In this document: positions 1-5,309 of the stretch, piece after piece
Layout of the letters: each line of letters opens with the position of its first letter
How positions within the stretch are numbered: the stretch's first letter is position 1
Source of the DNA: an uncultured bacterium
Lineage (GTDB): Bacteria > Patescibacteriota > Minisyncoccia > Phycocordibacterales > PALSA-1337
Direction: 5' to 3'
Assembly (NCBI GenBank): GCA_903870235.1
Contig: CAIQCA010000110.1
Location: 1 to 7,836, forward strand
Length of the DNA stretch: 7,836 nucleotides
Position numbers and translations under genes: made by a program
The notes under the pieces: generated by a model
Databases searched by the model: none
What the model saw: the letters and a program-made list of their open reading frames with translations, nothing else
Told to the model about the DNA's origin: nothing

Positions 1-1
1 A

Positions 2-64
2 CAAGCGATCATTGAGGGGAGGTTCGAGGAGGTGAAGAAAGAGATGATGAAGGGACTAATTTAA
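2..64 (+). CDS. C-terminal end of an unidentified gene (partial)
   Basis: An open frame enters from the left edge and stops at TAA 62-64, giving 20 residues ending EEVKKEMMKGLI. The charged, helix-like tail is typical of the end of a cytoplasmic protein but is too short to name. It ends 24 bp before the stop codon of the convergent sugar kinase. A T-run (82-87) lies in the gap, but I found no convincing stem before it. The frame is chosen because the other two + frames stop within the first 40 bases. Confidence 0.5.
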   Translation, partial: QAIIEGRFEEVKKEMMKGLI

Positions 65-88
65 TCGTGGTAGTTTCTCAGTTTTTTC

Positions 89-1084
89 CTATATCTCCCT
101 CGGTCTATATTCCTGCGAAGCTCTCTCTAACCACCACGTCAATTGGTCCATCGTTAACAAACCTTCTTGTGAGCCAACGAACTGTGCGACTGACATAGGA
201 TTTATGGGGGCCCATGTCAAAGCCTCGAGAGGGGATTTGCCCATAGCCAAGGCCGCTACAAAAGTAGAAGACCAGGCATCACCACAACCGGTGCGTTCAA
301 ACGCCGGTCTAGCATCTGGGTACATTGGCATTTGGTAGTAATGTTCTCCATCAAATAGATAGGCACCGTTGGAGCCGTCAGTTATTGCAACTAGTTTTGG
401 CCCATACGAAGCAATCTTTTTCATTAGTGCTTTTACATCACAATTATCTGTCTGTAATATTCTCTGAGCTTCTTCCAAATTTACTGCAAAAAAGTCAGTA
501 CGAGCATATATACGACGCATTTCATCGACTCCAAGATTTATTTGAAATGTTCCTGGTTGAAAGGCAAGTTTAACCTTGGGATGAGTCTCTAAATAGTCAG
601 CGATTTCTCCATTATATATTCTCGAATTTTGTGCTAAAGATGTGAAGTAAATCCATTTTGGTTCAGGGAATGTTGGAAGTTTATAATCGTACTCGATGTG
701 ATTTACCAAGATAGTACGATCAACATCATACCAAAGCACGAAATGATAGTTACTCGGCTTACCTTTGTGTGTGGTTATATATTTTGTAACTACTCTATTA
801 CGATCCAATTCCGAAATACAGTCTTTACCATTTTGATCGCTACCAATATCGGAAACCAAAGCGGTTCGCAGACCAAGGCGTGAAGTTGCCACGGCTGCGT
901 TGGCGGCATTGCCTACAGCTTTTATAACTCTCACAGACTCAAAAGGAATTTTTTCCCCGAACGGCATACAGATTTCCTGGCCGTGAGTATCTACTGTACA
1001 GTGAATATGGGAATCCTTGAGATGGATAAAAGCATCGGAAGTTATATCGCCGATCGCTAAGATGTCAATTTGTTTGCCAAACAT
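89..1084 (-). CDS. PfkB-family (ribokinase-like) sugar kinase
   Basis: 331 aa, normal length for the family. It would transfer the ATP gamma-phosphate to a sugar or sugar phosphate in the cytoplasm. The N-terminus (DILAIGDITSDAF, about 7-19) is the usual first strand. The first PfkB signature lies at about 57-86 (AVGNAANAA, then RLGLRTALVSDIGSD). NLEEAQRIL (202-210) and ITDGSNGAYLFD (234-245) are typical core segments. The second signature is RTGCGDAW (264-271), with the anion-hole GCG and the probable catalytic base D269. The usual small residue after GDA(F/W) is replaced in SSTFVAAL. Substrate cannot be read from sequence: fructose-6-P, ribose, a nucleoside or glycerate are all possible. 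The gene is divergent from fructose-bisphosphate aldolase with only 50 bp between start codons, which favours a role in sugar-phosphate metabolism (inference). The ATG at 1084 is supported by the family N-terminus and by a TATAAT six nt upstream. Confidence 0.88.
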   Translation of the reverse strand: MFGKQIDILAIGDITSDAFIHLKDSHIHCTVDTHGQEICMPFGEKIPFESVRVIKAVGNAANAAVATSRLGLRTALVSDIGSDQNGKDCISELDRNRVVTKYITTHKGKPSNYHFVLWYDVDRTILVNHIEYDYKLPTFPEPKWIYFTSLAQNSRIYNGEIADYLETHPKVKLAFQPGTFQINLGVDEMRRIYARTDFFAVNLEEAQRILQTDNCDVKALMKKIASYGPKLVAITDGSNGAYLFDGEHYYQMPMYPDARPAFERTGCGDAWSSTFVAALAMGKSPLEALTWAPINPMSVAQFVGSQEGLLTMDQLTWWLERASQEYRPREI

Positions 1085-1099
1085 GTGTGAATTATACCA
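1085..1099 (-). promoter_or_regulatory. Extended -10 promoter of the PfkB kinase, predicted leaderless
   Basis: Read on the - strand, an exact extended -10 (TG-G-TATAAT, hexamer at 1096-1091) is followed by TCACAC and then the ATG at 1084. Initiation about 7 nt after the hexamer would fall on the A of ATG, leaving no 5' leader. No good -35 is visible at the expected place (about 1114-1119), which fits an extended -10 promoter. Confidence 0.72.
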
Positions 1100-1100
1100 T

Positions 1101-1112
1101 GTTCTCTAGAAC
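1101..1112. promoter_or_regulatory. Inverted repeat between divergent promoters, possible operator
   Basis: GTTCT-CT-AGAAC is a perfect 5-bp-arm inverted repeat, with one further matching A/T pair at 1099/1114. It lies between the two oppositely oriented TATAAT boxes (1091-1096 and 1123-1128), roughly at the midpoint. A dimeric regulator bound here could affect both promoters. The arms are short, so chance is possible, and I do not recognise the site as that of a known regulator. Confidence 0.35.
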
Positions 1113-1120
1113 GTATATGC

Positions 1121-1134
1121 TGTATAATTATCCC
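1121..1134 (+). promoter_or_regulatory. -10 promoter of the aldolase operon, predicted leaderless
   Basis: TG abuts an exact TATAAT (1123-1128), followed by TATCCC and then ATG 1135. The spacing places the transcription start at or next to the A of the ATG. No TTGACA-like -35 is evident near 1100-1105. That region instead holds the inverted repeat and approaches the -10 of the opposite promoter. Confidence 0.72.
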
Positions 1135-2001
1135 ATGACATTACGACAACACGTTGACCAAGCTCTCCGCAATCATGTGGCTGTTGGCCATTTCAACGTG
1201 TCTACTCTAGATGGAATCTGGGCTATTGCAGACGCTGCGCAAAATCTTAAGTTGCCAGTCATAGTTGGTGTGTCCGAAGGTGAGCGTGATTATGTTGGGG
1301 TGCGCGAAGCCGCGGCAATCATAAAGACTATTCGTGAAGAACGTGGTCAAGACATTTTCCTAAATGCTGACCATACATATTCTTTTGATAGAGTTAAAGA
1401 AGCCATAGATGCGGGATTCGATATGGTCATCTTCGACGGCGCTCAATTGTCACTAGATGAAAATATTCGTGTTACAAAAAAGTGTGTTGAGTATGCACGT
1501 CAAGTTTCTGCTGCTACTGGTCACGAAATTCTAGTTGAGGGGGAGCTCGGCTTTATCGGAACTTCTTCGAAGTTGTTGGATTCTATCCCTGACGGTGCTG
1601 TTGTAGGGGATGCAAATATGACAACTCCAGAAGATGCGGTTAGATATGCAAAAGAAACCGGCATAAATCTCATTGCCCCAGCCGTTGGTAATATCCATGG
1701 AATGGTTCGTGGTGGCGATCCTGCTCTAAATATAAAAAGGGTTGGTGAAATCTCCAAAGCTACAAATATGGCTCTGGTTTTACATGGTGCATCTGGAAAC
1801 ACGGCCGATGATATATTCAAAGCCATAAAAGCAGGGGTGGCCATAGTCCACGTGAATACAGAACTTCGTGTGGCATATCGAGCAGGACTTATAAAGTCAT
1901 TTTCTGATAATCAAGATGAGGTTGCTCCTTACAAGTTTCTGAAACCAGCCAAGATGGCTATGCAGAAAGTAGTAGAAGAAAAGTTGCGTATTTTTAATTG
2001 A
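1135..2001 (+). CDS. fba: Class II fructose-bisphosphate aldolase
   Basis: 288 aa from ATG 1135, the usual length of class IIb aldolases. It is expected to interconvert fructose-1,6-bisphosphate with glyceraldehyde-3-P and dihydroxyacetone-P in the cytoplasm, using Zn2+. The N-terminus VGHFNVSTLD (17-26) matches the family. NADHTYSFD (77-85) carries the proposed catalytic D79 and zinc ligand H80. VEGELGFIG (134-142) supplies the conserved acidic segment, GNIHG (185-189) the zinc ligand H188, and LHGASGN (216-222) the zinc ligand H217. The substrate-phosphate segment, usually K-(I/V)-N-(I/V)-x-T-E/D, reads I-V-H-V-N-T-E (237-243), so the usual Lys and Asn are Ile and His. Tagatose-bisphosphate aldolase is an alternative. 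In-frame upstream starts at 1087, 1099 and 1117 were rejected because the family begins near MTLRQHV and the promoter -10 lies inside that extension. It is the first gene of an operon with the dehydrogenase at 2004. Confidence 0.9.
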   Translation: MTLRQHVDQALRNHVAVGHFNVSTLDGIWAIADAAQNLKLPVIVGVSEGERDYVGVREAAAIIKTIREERGQDIFLNADHTYSFDRVKEAIDAGFDMVIFDGAQLSLDENIRVTKKCVEYARQVSAATGHEILVEGELGFIGTSSKLLDSIPDGAVVGDANMTTPEDAVRYAKETGINLIAPAVGNIHGMVRGGDPALNIKRVGEISKATNMALVLHGASGNTADDIFKAIKAGVAIVHVNTELRVAYRAGLIKSFSDNQDEVAPYKFLKPAKMAMQKVVEEKLRIFN

Positions 2002-2003
2002 AA

Positions 2004-2972
2004 ATGAAATCTGTTTTTATAACTAGAAAGATTCCAGAGCTTGGTGTGACCATTCTCAAAGCCAATGGTTGTGAAGTTGATGTCAGTCCATATGATAGGC
2101 CGCTTAGTAAAATGGAGTTGATTGCGGCGCTAAAGGTTAAGCCATATGACGCGGTTTTGGCTCTTCTGACTGACAAGATAGACGCTGAAGTTATGGATGC
2201 CGCACCAACGGTCAAGATTTTTGCTGACTATACCATAGGTTTTGATAATTTTGATATTGCAGAAGGTAAAAAGCGTGGAGTCTATATGTCCAACGCTCCA
2301 GGGGGTGGTGCTGATCGTGTGGCTGAACATGCTTGGGCTCTTTTGCTTGCTCTTACATGCCGAGTCGTCGAAGGAGATAAGTTTATACGTTCGGGAAAGT
2401 ATGTTGGCTGGGATCCAATGCTTTTGCCTGGAATTAAACTGGCCGGCAAAACCTTGGGCCTTATAGGTGCTGGGCGTATCGGCACGGAAGTTGCTCGCAT
2501 TGCTTCAAAAGGTTTTGGTATGCGTGTGGCTTATCACGATATTGTGCGAAATCAGAAGATTGAGAGCCTTCATGGTGCCTCTTATTGGCCGACCATGGAT
2601 GATGTTTTGAAACAGGCCGATGTTGTATCTTTACATGTGCCATTGACGCCTGAAACTCAGCATTTTATTTGTGAGAAACGTTTGAAACTTATGAAGCCAA
2701 CTGCATACTTGATAAATACCTCACGCGGTCCGGTTGTTGACGAAGCTGCTTTGGTGGCCGCTCTGAAAGCTGGAACAATAACCGGTGCTGGTCTCGACGT
2801 TTTCGAAAATGAACCGGCCATGGCGCCAGGTCTTGCTGGACTTTCCAATGTAGTTTTGACGCCGCATATCGCTTCGGCTTCTCTGGATGCTCGCGATGAT
2901 ATGGCGCGTATATCTGCACAAAATATTGTTGATGTTCTCGCTGGCGGCAAGCCAAGAAATAATGTTTGGTAG
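2004..2972 (+). CDS. D-2-hydroxyacid dehydrogenase (glyoxylate/hydroxypyruvate reductase-like)
   Basis: 322 aa. It belongs to the D-isomer-specific 2-hydroxyacid dehydrogenase family, NAD(P)H-linked reductases of 2-keto acids. The N-terminus VFITRKIPELGV (4-15) resembles glyoxylate/hydroxypyruvate reductases. The Rossmann motif is GAGRIG (155-160), followed by an Asp at the end of strand 2 (YHD, D179), which favours NAD over NADP. Catalytic residues are R241 (NTSRGPVVDE), E270 (DVFENEP) and H288 (LTPHIASAS). The substrate (glyoxylate, hydroxypyruvate, pyruvate to D-lactate) is not decidable; reoxidising NADH from glycolysis is a reasonable inference beside an aldolase. ATG 2004 lies 2 nt after the aldolase TGA, and no Shine-Dalgarno is visible before it (AT-rich gcgtatttttaattgaaa), so translation probably depends on coupling. 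A TTG at 1998, overlapping the aldolase stop, is possible but adds only two residues. Confidence 0.88.
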   Translation: MKSVFITRKIPELGVTILKANGCEVDVSPYDRPLSKMELIAALKVKPYDAVLALLTDKIDAEVMDAAPTVKIFADYTIGFDNFDIAEGKKRGVYMSNAPGGGADRVAEHAWALLLALTCRVVEGDKFIRSGKYVGWDPMLLPGIKLAGKTLGLIGAGRIGTEVARIASKGFGMRVAYHDIVRNQKIESLHGASYWPTMDDVLKQADVVSLHVPLTPETQHFICEKRLKLMKPTAYLINTSRGPVVDEAALVAALKAGTITGAGLDVFENEPAMAPGLAGLSNVVLTPHIASASLDARDDMARISAQNIVDVLAGGKPRNNVW

Positions 2973-3011
2973 ATCAATGGTTTGAATATGACAGCAAGCT
3001 ACTATAGCGTA

Positions 3012-3046
3012 TTGCGTCTTTCTAAATCTTGTGTATAATAGTCCGC
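3012..3046 (+). promoter_or_regulatory. Promoter of L25, predicted leaderless
   Basis: TTGCGT (3012-3017) is a partial -35 match, 16 bp before an exact TATAAT (3034-3039). AGTCCGC then leads to ATG 3047, a 7-nt gap. The start point should fall at or one base before the A of ATG. This is the only one of the four TATAAT promoters with a recognisable -35. Confidence 0.72.
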
Positions 3047-3754
3047 ATGCTTACATTAGCCATAGAAAAGAGAGAAAAGACAGGAAAGCTAGATGGCGTG
3101 CGCGCTTCTGGCAAACTTCCAGCTGTTTATTACGGTCCAAAAGAGGCTAGTACCAACGCCGCCGTTTCCACTGTTGAGTTTAAGAAGGTCTGGAAAAAGG
3201 CCGGTGAATCCTCAGTTATTATTCTCAAAGACGCATCTGGTGCAGAACATGAGGCTCTTATTCATGAGGTTGACGTTCATCCTCTGTCTGGCGAACCTCG
3301 TCACGTAGATTTTTATGTTATTGAAAAAGGAAAGAAGATCGAGGTTGCTGTCCCTATCGTATTTACAGGTATTGCTCCGGCCGTTAAAGACCTCGGTGGT
3401 ATTTTGGTTAAGGTTCATCGTGAACTCAAGATCGAAGCCGCTCCTCGCGACCTTCCTCATGAAGTTACTGCTGACATCACAAAGCTGGCTACACTTACAG
3501 ATGTTATCAAGGCTAAGGATATTATTTTGCCAAAGGGTGTTGACCTCAAGATCAACCCAGAAGATGTTATCGCTTCTATTGCTGAGGCCAAGGAAGAGGT
3601 TGTGGAGGCTCCAGAAGCTATCGATATGACAGCTATTGAAGTCGAGACGAAGGGTAAGGAAGTTAAGGAAGGTGAAGCTGGTGCAGCTGCTGATGCCAAA
3701 GGCGGAAAAGGCGATGCTAAAGGTGGTGACAAGAAATCCGACGGAAAGAAATAA
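3047..3754 (+). CDS. rplY: Large ribosomal subunit protein bL25, long (CTC/TL5) form
   Basis: 235 aa. It binds 5S rRNA in the large ribosomal subunit. Residues 1-92 form the L25 domain, beginning LTLAIEKREKTGKL and with GKLPAVYYGPKE (22-33) and HEVDVHPLSGEPRHVDFY (73-90), all typical. Residues about 93-182 form the TL5/CTC C-terminal beta domain (VPIVFTGIAPAVKDLGG at 102-118; PEDVIASI at 171-178). Residues 183-235 are a low-complexity E/K/G/A tail with a duplicated DAKGG (216-220, 223-227), probably disordered. The ATG at 3047 is chosen from the family start and because the -10 hexamer lies inside the upstream TTG extension from 3029. It is a monocistronic unit, closed by the hairpin at 3811. 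Confidence 0.93.
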   Translation: MLTLAIEKREKTGKLDGVRASGKLPAVYYGPKEASTNAAVSTVEFKKVWKKAGESSVIILKDASGAEHEALIHEVDVHPLSGEPRHVDFYVIEKGKKIEVAVPIVFTGIAPAVKDLGGILVKVHRELKIEAAPRDLPHEVTADITKLATLTDVIKAKDIILPKGVDLKINPEDVIASIAEAKEEVVEAPEAIDMTAIEVETKGKEVKEGEAGAAADAKGGKGDAKGGDKKSDGKK

Positions 3755-3804
3755 TTTCAGCCTTTGCACTTCTGCTATTAACCACAACATTTATTTCAAA
3801 AAAG

Positions 3805-3830
3805 AAAAGAGCGCCGAAAGGCGCTTTTTT
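3805..3830 (+). terminator. Intrinsic terminator of the L25 gene
   Basis: A perfect GCGCC stem (3811-3815 with 3820-3824) closed by a GAAA tetraloop is followed by six T (3825-3830). The preceding AAAAGA can pair with the T-run, giving an extended stem and possible activity in the other direction. The last T is also the T of the extended -10 (TG-G-TATAAT) of the next gene. Confidence 0.92.
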
Positions 3831-3844
3831 GGTATAATAAACCC
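3830..3844 (+). promoter_or_regulatory. Extended -10 promoter of the transglycosylase gene, predicted leaderless
   Basis: TG-G-TATAAT (hexamer 3833-3838) is followed by AAACCC and ATG 3845, a 6-nt gap. No -35 is possible in the usual form, because that position (about 3810-3815) is the terminator stem of the preceding gene. The exact extended -10 probably compensates. Confidence 0.72.
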
Positions 3845-5248
3845 ATGGTTAGAGAAATGGTTTCAAAGCTGGCGCCGAAACGCCTTTTTGTAATGGTTTT
3901 AACTAGTCTTCTGGTTTCTTCTATGGTCTTTTTTGTCGCTTGGCCGAGATTCCAAGTTAATACAGTAGTTGCTGATAATCTGACAGACGCACAAAGGGCA
4001 GCTCTACAAGCTGAGCTTCAACAAGTTGAAGCTGATCAGGCCGCAGCACAGAAACAACTCGCGGATACTCAAGCACAAAGTGCTTCGCTTTCTAGAGATA
4101 TCAATATTTTGACTGCACGTATAAAGGCTGCCCAGTTGGACATAAAAGCCAAGAATCTTCTGATTCAAAGTCTTGGCAATGACATTACCTTGAAAGAGAA
4201 TCACATCAGCGATTTGGAGGATCATATAAGTCGTGGCAAACAATCTTTAGCCGACTTACTTCGAAAGATGCGTGAACTGGACACTTATTCGGTCCCAGAA
4301 GTTTTGTTGTCGCAAAGCAGTATTTCTGGATTTTTCAAAGATGTAGACACATTCCAATCTGTACAGGAAAGTTTACAAGCCACCTTCGATGAATTACAAG
4401 CGGATCAGGCATCAACGACCGCAGAACGAGATGCTCTCGATGTCAGACGCAACGCCGCCATGGATGCCAAATATGCTATTCAGCAACAGGAGGCCAGTAT
4501 CAAGTCCGATCAAACTCAAAAACAACAATTGTTAAGTATCAATAAAGGAAATGAAAAAGCCTATTCCAGTTTCATAGCTAAGAAACAGGCACGCGCAGTA
4601 CAGATCAAAGCGGCCTTGTTCGCACTACGCGACTCGGCAGCTATCCCGTTCGGCCAGGCCCTACAATATGCCAACGTAGCTTATCAGAAAACTGGCGTCA
4701 GGCCGGCGTTTTTGCTTGCCATTCTTACTCAAGAGTCAGCTCTTGGAAAAAATGTAGGCTCATGTTACGTGACCAACCAGCAAACCGGCGATGGTATGAA
4801 TATCAAAACAAACTCTGTAGTAACTGGAGTTATGAGCCCAACTCGTGATATCCCACCTTTTTTGCAGATCTTGGCAGCTATTGGTGGTGATATTTCTAGA
4901 ACCCCCGTATCTTGTCCAATGTCTTACGGTTGGGGAGGAGCTATGGGTCCTTCACAGTTTATTCCTTCTACATGGGTTTTGCTTGATGATCGTATAGCTG
5001 CTGCTGTTGGTATTTCTGGTATGCCAGATCCGTGGAATCCAGAGCATGCTTTCATGGCTTCGGCTTTGTACTTATCCGATCTTGGCGCCGGACGTGGAGG
5101 TTATACTGCTGAGCGTACTGCGGCTTGTAAATATTATTCTGGTAAAGCGTGTGGTTATGCAACAGGGAATACTTCTTATGGTAATTCGGTTATCACAAAG
5201 GCAAATACTATCCAAACAACCATGATCGATCCGTTGAGTGGACTTTAG
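3845..5248 (+). CDS. Membrane-anchored coiled-coil lytic transglycosylase (peptidoglycan hydrolase)
   Basis: 467 aa. It likely cleaves peptidoglycan glycan strands outside the membrane. Residues 1-13 are basic and 14-33 hydrophobic: an uncleaved anchor or signal peptide with a V-V-A-D-like end near 41-44. Residues about 45-255 are Q/A/L/D-rich helices of PcsB/CwlO/EnvC type, with the hinge segment VPEVLLSQSSISGFF (150-164) seen in those FtsEX-linked hydrolase coils. Residues about 265-467 form a transglycosylase domain. AILTQESALG (292-301) has the probable catalytic E297, and GWGGAMGPSQFIPSTW (362-377) matches the MltB/SLT-type G-A-M-G-x-x-Q-F-x-P-S motif. Four cysteines in this domain (C307, C357, C428, C436) could form disulfides after export. 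ATG 3845 is favoured over ATG 3857 by the leaderless promoter spacing. It is a single-gene unit between two terminators. Partner identity is not seen here. Confidence 0.87.
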   Translation: MVREMVSKLAPKRLFVMVLTSLLVSSMVFFVAWPRFQVNTVVADNLTDAQRAALQAELQQVEADQAAAQKQLADTQAQSASLSRDINILTARIKAAQLDIKAKNLLIQSLGNDITLKENHISDLEDHISRGKQSLADLLRKMRELDTYSVPEVLLSQSSISGFFKDVDTFQSVQESLQATFDELQADQASTTAERDALDVRRNAAMDAKYAIQQQEASIKSDQTQKQQLLSINKGNEKAYSSFIAKKQARAVQIKAALFALRDSAAIPFGQALQYANVAYQKTGVRPAFLLAILTQESALGKNVGSCYVTNQQTGDGMNIKTNSVVTGVMSPTRDIPPFLQILAAIGGDISRTPVSCPMSYGWGGAMGPSQFIPSTWVLLDDRIAAAVGISGMPDPWNPEHAFMASALYLSDLGAGRGGYTAERTAACKYYSGKACGYATGNTSYGNSVITKANTIQTTMIDPLSGL

Positions 5249-5264
5249 TCGGTTTCTTTTCGCA

Positions 5265-5304
5265 CAACAAAAAGTCCCTAGAAATATCTAGAGATTTTTT
5301 GTTG
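5265..5304. terminator. Bidirectional terminator between transglycosylase and RNase J genes
   Basis: An inner stem CTAGA/TCTAG (5278-5282 with 5287-5291, loop AATA) lies within outer arms CAACAAAAA (5265-5273) and TTTTTTGTTG (5295-5304), with a small internal mismatch. Read in either direction, a hairpin runs into a T-run, so it can end both convergent genes (stops at 5248 and 5310). Confidence 0.8.
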
Positions 5305-5309
5305 ATAGT

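Noticed and set aside
62..88. Terminator between the first partial gene and the kinase
   Set aside because: A six-T run is present at 82-87, but no stem of more than 4 bp precedes it on either strand.
1101..1112. LexA/SOS box
   Set aside because: The Gram-positive SOS box has GAAC-N4-GTTC order; here the arms are GTTC-N4-GAAC, and the flanking genes are not DNA-repair genes.
1087..1134. Longer aldolase start (GTG 1087, ATG 1099 or ATG 1117) adding up to 16 residues
   Set aside because: The added residues do not resemble the family N-terminus, and the segment contains the -10 boxes of both divergent promoters.
2992..3017. Inverted repeat after the dehydrogenase (GCAA, GCTA-CTA-TAGC, TTGC) as a terminator
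   Set aside because: The stem is only 4 bp with a bulge, there is no proper T-run after it, and it overlaps the candidate -35 of L25.
3029..3046. TTG start for L25 adding six residues
   Set aside because: The TATAAT hexamer lies inside it, and L25 proteins begin MLTLAIEKR-like at ATG 3047.
3212..3790. 192-codon open frame antisense to L25
   Set aside because: L25 on the + strand is unambiguous; the antisense translation shows no recognisable domain and runs through the L25 gene end. It is a coding shadow.
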